A DNA stretch of 64,000 bases from Faecimorpha stercoravium (GTDB lineage Bacteria > Bacillota > Clostridia > Lachnospirales > Bianqueaceae): NCBI GenBank assembly GCA_018712555.1, contig DVGT01000044.1, positions 10,656 through 74,655 of the forward strand. The letters run 5' to 3'. The position numbers and the translations under genes are program-made. The notes beneath the pieces were generated by a model. It had not been told where the DNA came from. It searched no databases and saw nothing but the letters and a program-made list of their open reading frames with translations. Below, in pieces: positions 41,048 to 49,911 of the stretch (position 1 is its first letter; each line of letters starts with the position of its first letter).

Positions 41048-42463
41048 ATGGAAGATACAAAAGAATTTCGACTGGAAGAGATCAGTTTTCGCAGCATCTT
41101 CATCGATCTGCTTCGGAATGCCTGGGTGATTCTACTCATGGTCATCGCTGCTTCTTTAGCAGTCACCGGTGTGGAAAAACTGATCTATGTACCGGAATAC
41201 TCGACAAGCGCCACGATGGTGGTGAATGCGAAAGGAAGCAACAGCACATATAATTCCCTGTCCTTGACCAGCCAGATGGCGGATATCTTCAGCGAGGTAT
41301 TCAGCAGTGATGTGCTGCGAAGCCGAATCGCAGAGGATTTGGGCGTGACAGACATCGAGGGGGAAATCTCCTGCAGTATCATAGAGGAGACCAACCTGAT
41401 TGTCCTGCGTGTGACCTCATCGGATCCGCGGCAGGCGTATCTGATCATTCGGTCGGCGCTGGAGAACTATGATACCGTATCTGACTATCTTTTTTCAAAT
41501 GCGGTGCTGCGTACGTTGGAAGAACCTTCGGTTCCCTATAGCCCGTCTAATGTGCTGAACCTGAACCGGATCGAAAAACTGGCGATGCTGGGAGCAGGCG
41601 CTGTCACGGCGCTGGGAATCGCATTATGTTCGATCCTGCGATTTACCGTAAAAAACAAGGAGGGCGCGCGCAATAACCTGGACGGGAATATTCTGGGTAC
41701 GGTTCCCTTCGAGAAAAAACATCTGACCTGGAAGGAGAGGTGGCATCGAAAGAATCGTTCCCTGCTTCTGACATCTTCCCGTGTAGGAACACGGTTTGCC
41801 GAGTCCTACCGTAAGATTGCGACCAGACTCAATCATCATATGCGCAAACGAGATCAGAAGGTATTGCTGGTGGTCAGCGTGGCAGAAAACGAAGGAAAAT
41901 CCTCGGTGGCGGCCAATCTGGCCCTTGCGCTTGCGGAGAAAGGAAAGAAAGTCGCGCTGATTGACTTGGATCTGAAAAAGCCGGCGCAGTATAAGATTTT
42001 TGATAGTCCGGTGGAACAAAGCACCTGGCTGGTCGATTATCTGACAGGAAAGGCAGAGGCAGAGAATCTGTTATATTATGGAAAAGAGACGGGGCTGTTT
42101 CATATTTTCCAGAACACCGGTGTCAGAAATTCGGGAGGGCTCTTAGAGTCCCCGGCCATGCGGTATATACTCTCTGCCAGCAGAGACAGCATGGACTATG
42201 TGATACTGGACACAGCGCCGATGGCGTTGTCCAGCGATGCGGAACTGTTGCTGAAACAGACAGATCTGGCGGTGCTGGTAGTCAGAGAGGACTGGACGGA
42301 TATTCGGGCGATCAATGATGCAGCGGACCTGATTCGGCAGAGCGGTGCGGATTTTGCAGGGTTTATCCTGAACGCCTTTCATAAAGAGGGTATTTCCATA
42401 GGAAGTCATGAAAAGAACGCCTATCGCAATTATGGACGAAATCAAACAGTGGAGGGATCATGA
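41048..42463 (+). CDS. Wzc-like polysaccharide co-polymerase/tyrosine kinase 1
   Basis: 471 residues. Wzz-type chain-length domain between transmembrane helices near 27-44 and 176-198, then a BY-kinase domain: Walker A SVAENEGKSSVAANLA (about 277-292), Walker A' VALIDLDLKKP, and Walker B YVILDTAPMALSSDAELL. The fusion resembles Gram-negative Wzc rather than the split CpsC/CpsD usual in Firmicutes. The C-terminus has few tyrosines (NAYRNYGRNQ), unlike the next gene. Such proteins control length and export of capsule or exopolysaccharide. Confidence 0.88.
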   Translation: MEDTKEFRLEEISFRSIFIDLLRNAWVILLMVIAASLAVTGVEKLIYVPEYSTSATMVVNAKGSNSTYNSLSLTSQMADIFSEVFSSDVLRSRIAEDLGVTDIEGEISCSIIEETNLIVLRVTSSDPRQAYLIIRSALENYDTVSDYLFSNAVLRTLEEPSVPYSPSNVLNLNRIEKLAMLGAGAVTALGIALCSILRFTVKNKEGARNNLDGNILGTVPFEKKHLTWKERWHRKNRSLLLTSSRVGTRFAESYRKIATRLNHHMRKRDQKVLLVVSVAENEGKSSVAANLALALAEKGKKVALIDLDLKKPAQYKIFDSPVEQSTWLVDYLTGKAEAENLLYYGKETGLFHIFQNTGVRNSGGLLESPAMRYILSASRDSMDYVILDTAPMALSSDAELLLKQTDLAVLVVREDWTDIRAINDAADLIRQSGADFAGFILNAFHKEGISIGSHEKNAYRNYGRNQTVEGS

Positions 42464-43929
42464 TGGAAGAAAACAGAGAAGAGATGGAGATTGATCTGGG
42501 CACCCTGATCTGGAATTTCTTTCGGTATCTCATCAGAGCCTGGTGGCTGATTCCCATACTGGCTTTACTGGGAGGAGCGGCCGGATATTTGCGGTCTACG
42601 CAGTTTTATACGCCGATGTATCGTTCAACCGCCACATTTACGGTGATGACAGGGAGCACGGAGGATGCGGGCTCCATCTATAACTTTTACTACGACACGA
42701 CGACGGCCGGGCAGTTGGCGCGTACGTTTCCGTATATTTTAAGCAGCGATCTTCTGACAGAGGCCATCTGTCAGAAGATGGGGACGGAATATATCAATGG
42801 AAGCATTTCAGCACAGGTCATTTCGGATTCCAATATGATTACCATGAGTGTAACGAGCAGCGATCCGGAAGCGGCCAGACAGATTCTGGAAGCCGCTATA
42901 GAGGTGTATCCGGATGTGGCGCGATTTGTCCTGGGCCAGATTCAATTTAATATGATCGAAGTACCTACGACGCCTGCGGAACCCTATAATCGACCGAATT
43001 ACAGCCGCACGGTGAGAACCTGGGCCATGGTAGGCGCAGGCGGCGGCATTCTCCTCATCGGCTTGCTTGCGCTTCTGCGGAAAACCGTGCAAAAACCGGA
43101 GGAGCTGAAAGCGATCACCAGTCTGCCCTGCCTAGGCAATCTGCCCGAGGTTCGGTTCAAGGCCAGAGGTAAGAATAATCCACAGATGGTTTCTCTCTTT
43201 AACACGCGGATGCCTCAGAATTACAAAGAGAGTATCGCCAGTCTGCTGGTCAAGACGGAGAGAGAGATGGAGGGAACGGGCGGAAAAGTTTTGCTGGTGA
43301 CCAGTACCATATCCGGAGAAGGAAAATCCGCGTTGGCGATCAATCTGGCATATACTGCGGCGTCCCATGGGAAAAATGTGTTGTTGATCGACGGAGATCT
43401 GCGAAAGCAGGAGGATGGGAAACAGATGGGGCTAGAGGACGGATACGGTCTGGAAGAACTCATTCTGGAGGGAGAGCATCAGAAAGAGGCCATACGCCGG
43501 GAGGAGCGCAGCGGGATCTGGGCCATATGCGGAAGTCGTCCTGCCAAGAAGATTCCCAACCTGTTGAATCATCCAAGGCTGAGAGAGATCCTGGAAAACA
43601 GCAGCAAACATATGGATCTGATTGTGATAGACACGCCGCCCTGTGAACTCTTTGAAGATGCGGGCATCCTGGCCGAGTACGCGGATGGGATTCTATACGT
43701 GATTCGACATGACGCTGTACAGCGAAGGCGTATACTGGAAGGGATCTCCGACCTGGAAGAAAGCAGTACCAAACTGCTGGGATATGTTTTTAATGGAGTT
43801 CCGGTACATCACTCAGGATATGGATACTATGGCTATGGTCGATATGGGTACGGATACTATGGCTATGGGAAGTACGGCAAGTATGGCTATGGGGATCAGG
43901 AACCTACAAAACCTGGAGAATCGTCATGA
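42460..43929 (+). CDS. Wzc-like polysaccharide co-polymerase/tyrosine kinase 2
   Basis: 489 residues, paralogue of the upstream kinase. Helices near 26-43 and 190-208, Walker A STISGEGKSALAINLA, A' VLLIDGDLRKQ, Walker B LIVIDTPPCELFEDAG. It ends in a striking Tyr/Gly tail (GYGYYGYGRYGYGYYGYG...) with 12 tyrosines in under 30 residues, the phosphorylation cluster of BY-kinases. Starts at 42460 with ATGA overlap (ATG 42463 also possible) and overlaps the next gene by 4 bases. Confidence 0.9.
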   Translation: MMEENREEMEIDLGTLIWNFFRYLIRAWWLIPILALLGGAAGYLRSTQFYTPMYRSTATFTVMTGSTEDAGSIYNFYYDTTTAGQLARTFPYILSSDLLTEAICQKMGTEYINGSISAQVISDSNMITMSVTSSDPEAARQILEAAIEVYPDVARFVLGQIQFNMIEVPTTPAEPYNRPNYSRTVRTWAMVGAGGGILLIGLLALLRKTVQKPEELKAITSLPCLGNLPEVRFKARGKNNPQMVSLFNTRMPQNYKESIASLLVKTEREMEGTGGKVLLVTSTISGEGKSALAINLAYTAASHGKNVLLIDGDLRKQEDGKQMGLEDGYGLEELILEGEHQKEAIRREERSGIWAICGSRPAKKIPNLLNHPRLREILENSSKHMDLIVIDTPPCELFEDAGILAEYADGILYVIRHDAVQRRRILEGISDLEESSTKLLGYVFNGVPVHHSGYGYYGYGRYGYGYYGYGKYGKYGYGDQEPTKPGESS

Positions 43930-44771
43930 AGAAATGGTGGATCATCATGAGTGGAATCGGGATTCTGTGCTGTGCTGCGCTGTTTCTCCTCTGGCTGTAT
44001 GCCGGATGGCAGGAAGAAAATACGGGTACGGTGTATTCGGTTGCGAGCGCAGCAGAGATTCAATTGGATTCTGAAGTATTGGAATACGATGGAAGCGGAA
44101 CGTTGAATCTGATGGAGGGTGTACAGGCAGTGGGTCCGGAAGGAGAGGATCTGACAGAGCGAGTACAGGCCATCCTGACAGGAGATGGGACGCTTTTGGA
44201 AAAGCAGATCCGATATTCTGTATTTACGGAAGAAGGACGCGAGACAACGGTGACAAGAACTCTCAAAATGGTAGGATATACGGGACCGAAGCTTAGTGTT
44301 GAGGATGGTCTGGTGCTGGAAGTGGAGGATCTGCCGGACTTGATACAGATTCTGACCGAGCAGGGAGATTTGACCGCCGATAACGGTTTTGGACAGAATG
44401 CGGCGGATGAAGTCAGTTACACACGGGAAAAAAGAGGAGAAGGATATTATGAAGTAGAATTTAAACTGCAGAATGAATATCTGGATGAAACCAGTCAAAC
44501 CGTGGAGATGTGGATTACAGGAGAGGTGCAGGATATTGAACTCACCCTGTCGCAAAGCAGTATTCAGATCGCAGCAGGAACAGAATTCTATCCGCAGGAG
44601 TGGATCGAGACGGCTCATGATCCGGTTCATGGAGATATGACAAGTCAGGTACAGATCGAAAACCGAGTCAATCTGTCCCAGGCTGGACAATATTCGGTGA
44701 TCTATACGTTATATTCCTATGACCATACGCAGAAGGCGGAGGCGGTTTTACGGGTAGAAGTGGTTGGATAA
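43926..44771 (+). CDS. Second Ig-fold envelope protein of the kinase operon
   Basis: 281 residues with an N-terminal membrane anchor (WWIIMSGIGILCCAALFLLWLYAGW) and beta-rich repeats ending TAHDPVHGDMTSQVQIENRVNLSQAGQYSVIYTLYSYDHTQKAEAVLRVEV. The last repeat matches the DUF5011 pattern of the gene at 40215. Function unknown. ATGA overlap with the kinase and a terminator after it close the operon. No glycosyltransferase, flippase or polymerase is included. Confidence 0.78.
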   Translation: MKKWWIIMSGIGILCCAALFLLWLYAGWQEENTGTVYSVASAAEIQLDSEVLEYDGSGTLNLMEGVQAVGPEGEDLTERVQAILTGDGTLLEKQIRYSVFTEEGRETTVTRTLKMVGYTGPKLSVEDGLVLEVEDLPDLIQILTEQGDLTADNGFGQNAADEVSYTREKRGEGYYEVEFKLQNEYLDETSQTVEMWITGEVQDIELTLSQSSIQIAAGTEFYPQEWIETAHDPVHGDMTSQVQIENRVNLSQAGQYSVIYTLYSYDHTQKAEAVLRVEVVG

Positions 44772-44811
44772 GTTTTCGAGCATGAGCATTGTAAATAGCT
44801 GCGTTTGTAAG

Positions 44812-44857
44812 AGAGCCCATCTGGAATCCTGTTTACGATTTCAGATGGGCTCTTGCG
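44812..44857 (+). terminator. Terminator of the BY-kinase operon
   Basis: Perfect 12-bp stem AGAGCCCATCTG / CAGATGGGCTCT (44812-44823 and 44842-44853) followed by TG with limited T. Confidence 0.75.
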
Positions 44858-44927
44858 TGTCGATAGGACGGTAAGGACGCCGTATGGAGGATTCTTTTTC
44901 GAATATCTTCCCGAAGGAAAGAAAATG

Positions 44928-44936
44928 TGATATAAT
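44928..44936 (+). promoter_or_regulatory. Extended -10 promoter for the amidohydrolase operon
   Basis: TGATATAAT (44928-44936) is a perfect extended -10. The -35 position holds only TTCCCG, so the TG motif must carry recognition. Confidence 0.6.
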
Positions 44937-44952
44937 AAACAGGATCAGATCA

Positions 44953-45000
44953 CTTTCAAGAACGCGGGAGGCGGCCATATCGCAAGGCGGTTTCTTGAAG
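44953..45000 (+). promoter_or_regulatory. Structured 5' leader, unassigned
   Basis: CTTTCAAGAA pairs with TTCTTGAAG with a single bulged T, enclosing a GC-rich segment (GCGGCCATATCGCAAGGCGG). It lies between promoter and start codon. It resembles no riboswitch I can name. Confidence 0.35.
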
Positions 45001-45047
45001 AAGCGATCACAGGAGAACGTTAAAGACGATATGGGGAGGAAGACGGG

Positions 45048-45956
45048 ATGAAAATCATTGATGCGCATGTACATTTGGTACAATATATTTGTGGATTTGG
45101 TTCGCGGGGAGAACTGCGGGCAATTGGGGAAGGAAAGGCAAGATATGCCGATGGCAGTGTGATTTCTTTGATTCCACCGGAATTGGGAGAATACGATGTG
45201 ACACCGGAAAAGGTGATAGCGCTCATGGATCAGGAGCAGGTGGAAAAGGCGGTCATCCTGCAGGGAAATTACCTGGGATTTCAGAACGAATACGCGCTGA
45301 TGGCCGAGAAGAAGTATCCGAATCGATTTCGGGCGGCGATTACCTATGACCCATTCTGCCGCAATAAGAAACTGATTCTGGAAAATCTAGTGGAAAAGCA
45401 GGGAGCCAGGATCGTGAAATTTGAAGTCAGCACGGGGTCTGGACTGATGGCGGCGCATGAGACAGTGGCGTTAGACGGAGATTATATGGAAGAAGCATAT
45501 CAATATGCCGAGGCACATGGAATGGTTTGTGTGATGGATATTGGAAGGGCAGGAACCGCCAGTTATCAGCCGGAGGCTTTACGGCGCGCTATACTTCGGC
45601 ATCCCGAGATGAAGTTCGTGGTATGTCATGTGCTGATGCCGCAGAAAGGCGGAGAAGTGCGAATGGAAGAGGATTTGCGCATGTTGGCACTGCCCAATGT
45701 ATGGTTTGATTTTGCGGCACTGCCGGCCAACGTGAATCGGGGAGAGACATATCCATATGCTGCGGCTAGGGAAGTCTTGAAACGGGCCAAGAAAGCAGTG
45801 GGGGCGGACAGGCTGATGTTTGGATCGGATCTGCCTTCGACGATGGTCAGCCAATCGTATCGGCATTTGGTGGAATACGGCATGGATCTGTTTACAGAGA
45901 CAGAGCGTGAAAAAGTCTATCATGATACCGCTGATCTGGTATTTTTTGGGAGTTGA
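45048..45956 (+). CDS. Amidohydrolase-family TIM-barrel hydrolase
   Basis: 302 residues of the amidohydrolase 2 type (PF04909-like). N-terminal metal pair DAHVHL, substrate/metal His in FVVCHVLMP, catalytic Asp in MFGSDLPSTM, family length about 300. Relatives hydrolyse lactones or decarboxylate/hydrate small acids. It overlaps or abuts a sugar kinase and a DUF2264 gene, so the substrate is probably sugar-derived, for instance an aldonolactone. That link is inference. Confidence 0.8.
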   Translation: MKIIDAHVHLVQYICGFGSRGELRAIGEGKARYADGSVISLIPPELGEYDVTPEKVIALMDQEQVEKAVILQGNYLGFQNEYALMAEKKYPNRFRAAITYDPFCRNKKLILENLVEKQGARIVKFEVSTGSGLMAAHETVALDGDYMEEAYQYAEAHGMVCVMDIGRAGTASYQPEALRRAILRHPEMKFVVCHVLMPQKGGEVRMEEDLRMLALPNVWFDFAALPANVNRGETYPYAAAREVLKRAKKAVGADRLMFGSDLPSTMVSQSYRHLVEYGMDLFTETEREKVYHDTADLVFFGS

Positions 45957-45962
45957 GTGGGA

Positions 45963-47474
45963 ATGGAAGAGTATATCCTGTCCTTAGATTATGGGACACA
46001 GAGTGTGCGGGGCATGGTGTTTGATCCGCAGGGCAGGCAGATATGGAAGAAGAAGGCGGCCATGCCAGCCTATGATAAACCGGCGCCAGACCGTGCAGAA
46101 ATCGATCCAGTCTATTATAAGAAGCTGACAGTCTGGCTTTGTCACGCGCTTCAAAAAGAGAATCCGGATGTTTTCGAGCACATTGGCGGACTGTGCATTG
46201 CCTGTATGAGAGACTGCCTGACTATCGTAGATAAGGAGGGTGAAGCGCTGCGGCCGCTGATCCTCTGGCTGGATCAGCGAAGAACATCTGTGGTCAGGCC
46301 GGATAATAAGCTGCTCCTTCTGGGGGCATCTCTATTGGGAGCGGGCACGCTGCTTCGGGAAGCGAGTCAGGTTGGATACACCAATTACCTGATGGACTAT
46401 GAGAAAGATTTATGGGAGAAAGCAGATAAATTCGTTTTTTTATCCGGATACTTACACAGGTGGCTTCTGGGCTTTTTCCTGGATTGCACGGCGAATCAGC
46501 CGGGGCATGTTCCCTTTGACTCCGCAAGACAACAGTGGTCGGACTGGCGCGATATCAAATATTATGTGTTTCCTGTGGAGAAGGAGAAATTAGTTCCTTT
46601 GGTTCCGCCAGGAACGATCATGGGAACTCTCAGCGCGAAGGCTGCAGAGGAAATGGGGCTCAGCACTAGGGTGAAGGTGATTGCCGGGGCTTCAGATAAA
46701 GCCTGTGAAACATTGGGGGTGGGCTGTGTCGATGACACGGAAGCGGTGCTTTCCTTTGGTTCTCAGGCAACGGTGCAGATCATGTCTCGCCGATATTACG
46801 AATTGCAGACGTTTGTACCATCCTTCCCGGCAGCGATTCCCCAGTATTGGAATCCGGAATTGCAGGTCTATCGAGGATATTGGATGGTACAATGGTTTTT
46901 GAAGGAGATGGAAACGGAGCAGGTGCAGAAGGAGCGGAAGCCAGAGGATACCTTTGATCTGTATCTGCGAAAGACACCTCCCGGCAATGAAGGACTCGTG
47001 TTATATCCGTACTGGGGAGCTTCGGCCAAGTATCCCTTATCCAGCGGTACACTCATGGGATTTCGAGATTATCATGGGAAGGAACATCTGTATCGCGCCA
47101 TCATCGAGGGGATCAACTATACCTTGCGATGGGCGGTGGAGAGGATGGAACAGAAGAAAAAGTCAAGAATAGAGCGCGTGAAAGTCACGGGCGGCGGCGC
47201 AGAGAGCGAGACGATTTGTCAGATGACGGCGAATATGTTTGGTCGTGATGCGATCCGCATGGAAACGACGGATACGACGTCCCTCGGAGCCGCTATGCTG
47301 GGGTATGTGGCCCTGGGACGGTATGGAAGCTTTCAGGAAGCGGCAGGCTGTATGACGCGTCCTGGAAAAGTGTATCATCCGCAGAAAGAGACGCAAGCGG
47401 TGTACGATCAGATATATCCGGAATATATCAAAGATCTGGAGAGGCGGATTCATTTTAACGTGAAGAGAGGATAA
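45963..47474 (+). CDS. FGGY-family carbohydrate kinase
   Basis: About 503 residues. N-terminal phosphate motif ILSLDYGTQSVRGMVFD, the catalytic region DRAEIDP / CMRDCLTIVDKEGE, the hinge VIAGASDKACETLGVG, and the C-terminal FGGY adenosine block VTGGGAESETICQMTANMFG ... TTSLGAAMLGYVALG. The substrate (xylulose, ribulose, glycerol and so on) cannot be told. A GTG at 45957 is an alternative start. Confidence 0.88.
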   Translation: MEEYILSLDYGTQSVRGMVFDPQGRQIWKKKAAMPAYDKPAPDRAEIDPVYYKKLTVWLCHALQKENPDVFEHIGGLCIACMRDCLTIVDKEGEALRPLILWLDQRRTSVVRPDNKLLLLGASLLGAGTLLREASQVGYTNYLMDYEKDLWEKADKFVFLSGYLHRWLLGFFLDCTANQPGHVPFDSARQQWSDWRDIKYYVFPVEKEKLVPLVPPGTIMGTLSAKAAEEMGLSTRVKVIAGASDKACETLGVGCVDDTEAVLSFGSQATVQIMSRRYYELQTFVPSFPAAIPQYWNPELQVYRGYWMVQWFLKEMETEQVQKERKPEDTFDLYLRKTPPGNEGLVLYPYWGASAKYPLSSGTLMGFRDYHGKEHLYRAIIEGINYTLRWAVERMEQKKKSRIERVKVTGGGAESETICQMTANMFGRDAIRMETTDTTSLGAAMLGYVALGRYGSFQEAAGCMTRPGKVYHPQKETQAVYDQIYPEYIKDLERRIHFNVKRG

Positions 47475-47478
47475 GATC

Positions 47479-49419
47479 ATGGCATTTACAGTAGAGAGAC
47501 CGGACGGAAAAAGTCCTTATACCGGAATGGGACGGGAACAATGGTTCGATGCCTGCAGATACTATCTGAAAGGTGTTTTTCAATATATTCCCGATAGGGA
47601 GTCTCCGGTCCTTGTGAAGAGAAATGAGTGGGATAAGACATATCCCAATGCTCGTACTCCCGAATGGAAAAAGGCAGCGGAGCGCTTCGAGGGCTTGGCC
47701 AGGACATTTCTCATGGCAGCTCCACTGATCAAAGCGTATCCTGAGGAAGAAATCGAAGGGATCTGCCTGCGGGAATATTATAGGAAGCAAATCGCGGAAG
47801 GCTGTGATCCCCAAAGCTCGTTGTATCTGCTTTCGTATGAGGATCTCCGCAAACAACAGGCAGAGGGGACTTTTCAGCACACGGTAGAATGCGCGGCCCT
47901 GGTCATGGGACTCTGGATTTGTGAGGAAACCCTGTGGAATACCTATACACAGCAGGAAAAGGATAGGATCTCCCACTATCTGCAGTCTTTTGCCTATGGA
48001 GATACAGAACCCCATAACTGGCGATTGTTTAACATGTTGATGTTGGCGTTCTTACATCGCGAGGGGTATGCGATCGACGAAACGTTCATGCGGAGGCATG
48101 CACGGGCCATTGCCTCTTTTTATGCCGGGGATGGATGGTATCGAGATGGCCATGCCTTTGATTATTACAGTGCGTGGGCCTTTCAGACGTATCTGCCCCT
48201 ATGGAATCTCTGGTACGGATATGAGAAAGAACCGGAGTTGGCGCAACGATTTGAGGAACATTCCTGCGAGCTCATGAAGAGTTATCCGCTTTTCTTTGAT
48301 CGGGACGGAAAAATGAAGATGTGGGGCAGAAGCAATATATATAGAAATGCATCCACATCCTGCGTGGCGGCGCATTTCTTCCTGAAAAAAACGAATCTGG
48401 ATCCCGGCTGGGCGAGGAGAATCTGCTCGGGGGCATTGCTGCAGTTTATTACCCGAGACGATGTATTTTGTCATGGCGTGCCCAGCCTGGGATTTTATGG
48501 ACAGTTTCTTCCCATGGTACAGGAGTATTCCTGTGCAGAAAGTCCTTTCTGGATCAGTAAGGCCATGCTCTGTCTCGCACTGCCTGCGGATCATCCCTTC
48601 TGGACTGCGGAGGAAAATGAGGGAAGCTGGGGCGAGCAAGGGCATCAGACATTGTTTCTGGACGGGCCGGGTATGGCAGTGAGCTGCCATACTTCCAATG
48701 GCGCTTCACTGCTTAGAACCGGAAAGGTGATGAGAGAGAAAGCGGATATGGGCGGTATGATGGGGTATAGCCGTCTTTGTTTCGGCGCGGCTCACCCCTG
48801 GGATGCCTTCTTAGGACAGGGACAGGAGAGCCAGATGTATGTACTGGCGCCGCAGCAATACGGAAATCTCCTGTTGTATGCCGGGCATCGGGAAGATGTG
48901 CTGTATCGCCGCGTCTACTTTGACTTTACAACAAGCATGAAAAACAGCAATTGTATAGATCTGGCGGACATTGCCACAGAGTATGGTATTTTGCGAGTGG
49001 ATCGGATTCGTCGGCAGTCGGCTCTCTCCCTGGGGGGATGGAGTCTCGCGGGAAGAGAGGTTCAGATGGAGGAACGCAGGAAGGGGCAGGCGAAAGCACT
49101 GATTCTCACGTCTGGAGAGCGGTCGGTTGCGATGACAGTTTTCAGAGGATTTGAGGAGCTTTTGGTCGAAGAGCGCATGGAAACCAGCGCATATGGCGGC
49201 AGAAGCTTCTTGCCGTATGCCAAGCATACGGGACAAGAATATACGCTGATCAGTCTGAGTCAGTATAGAGAGGATGGAGAAGACTGGACGGAAGAGGAGC
49301 TTTTTCCTGTGAAAGAGATTTGCGGATTGGAAGACCTGGGACCGGTTGAGATGGTACTGCAGGATCACCGGCGGATTCTGGTTGACCATAGTGAAATAGA
49401 AGGCAGAATGATGTTATAA
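47479..49419 (+). CDS. DUF2264 domain protein
   Basis: 646 residues, soluble, no signal peptide. The N-terminal alpha/alpha-toroid part has the DUF2264 pattern (LARTFLMAAPLIKAYPEEE ... NWRLFNMLMLAFLHREGY ... FYAGDGWYRDGHAFDYYSAWAFQTY ... GRSNIYRNA), and the C-terminal half is beta-rich. The fold resembles heparinase- or lyase-like enzymes acting on acidic polysaccharide fragments. Because it is cytoplasmic and next to a sugar kinase, I infer action on imported oligosaccharides. GATCATG spacing follows the kinase by 4 bases. Confidence 0.82.
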   Translation: MAFTVERPDGKSPYTGMGREQWFDACRYYLKGVFQYIPDRESPVLVKRNEWDKTYPNARTPEWKKAAERFEGLARTFLMAAPLIKAYPEEEIEGICLREYYRKQIAEGCDPQSSLYLLSYEDLRKQQAEGTFQHTVECAALVMGLWICEETLWNTYTQQEKDRISHYLQSFAYGDTEPHNWRLFNMLMLAFLHREGYAIDETFMRRHARAIASFYAGDGWYRDGHAFDYYSAWAFQTYLPLWNLWYGYEKEPELAQRFEEHSCELMKSYPLFFDRDGKMKMWGRSNIYRNASTSCVAAHFFLKKTNLDPGWARRICSGALLQFITRDDVFCHGVPSLGFYGQFLPMVQEYSCAESPFWISKAMLCLALPADHPFWTAEENEGSWGEQGHQTLFLDGPGMAVSCHTSNGASLLRTGKVMREKADMGGMMGYSRLCFGAAHPWDAFLGQGQESQMYVLAPQQYGNLLLYAGHREDVLYRRVYFDFTTSMKNSNCIDLADIATEYGILRVDRIRRQSALSLGGWSLAGREVQMEERRKGQAKALILTSGERSVAMTVFRGFEELLVEERMETSAYGGRSFLPYAKHTGQEYTLISLSQYREDGEDWTEEELFPVKEICGLEDLGPVEMVLQDHRRILVDHSEIEGRMML

Positions 49420-49436
49420 ACTTTTTCAAAAAAGGC

Positions 49437-49465
49437 TTGACAAAGCTGATATCATCCTGTATAAT
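49437..49465 (+). promoter_or_regulatory. Consensus promoter for ylxM-ffh
   Basis: TTGACA (49437-49442), 17-base spacer, TATAAT (49460-49465). Confidence 0.88.
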
Positions 49466-49503
49466 CATCGGCTGTAGAGTAAAATTACTTTACAGCCGAT
49501 GAT
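49464..49503 (+). promoter_or_regulatory. Long palindrome at the ylxM transcription start
   Basis: A 19-bp inverted repeat with one mismatch and an AA centre, arms beginning ATCATCGGCTGTA and ending TACAGCCGATGAT. It overlaps the last bases of the -10 box and spans the start point, so it can be an operator or a 5'-terminal mRNA hairpin. Confidence 0.6.
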
Positions 49504-49518
49504 TGCGAGGGATGTCAG

Positions 49519-49911
49519 TTGAAGCAGGTCTATGAGATTTCGTTATTATATGATTTTTATGGAGAGCTGTTGACCCCACCTCAGCAAGAGATTATTCGGA
49601 TGTACTATTTTGAAGATCTGTCTTTGGGAGAGATCAGTGAAGCCAGAGGAGCGAGCCGATCCGCGGCGTATGATTTGATTCGCCGCAGTGTGGAAAAGCT
49701 GCAAAGTTATGAAGAACGTCTGCACTGGATCCAGTGGTTTCAGAGGGAGCAGGCGGGCATCGAACGGATTCGCACTCTGGTAGAACAGGCCAGGGCGCAG
49801 GTGGATCATCCTGAAGCCATGAAAATAGTGTTGGACCAGATGGATCAACAGACCAGGGAGTTGGGTCTGCCAGTGGGTGAAAGCGGAAGGGAGGTTCCGG
49901 ATGGCGTTTGA
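49519..49911 (+). CDS. ylxM: YlxM/p13-like SRP-associated DNA-binding protein
   Basis: 130 residues. An N-terminal sigma-70 region 4-like helix-turn-helix: LLYDFYGELLTPPQQEIIRMYYFEDLSLGEISEARGASRSAAYDLIRRSVEKLQSYE. YlxM is regularly encoded just before ffh and modulates SRP assembly in streptococci. The TTG start at 49519 has GAGG 8 bases upstream. It overlaps ffh by 11 bases. Confidence 0.92.
   Translation: MKQVYEISLLYDFYGELLTPPQQEIIRMYYFEDLSLGEISEARGASRSAAYDLIRRSVEKLQSYEERLHWIQWFQREQAGIERIRTLVEQARAQVDHPEAMKIVLDQMDQQTRELGLPVGESGREVPDGV

Noticed and set aside
44953..45000. Riboswitch before the amidohydrolase operon
   Set aside because: A stem with a GC-rich interior is visible, but no conserved core of any known class could be recognised.
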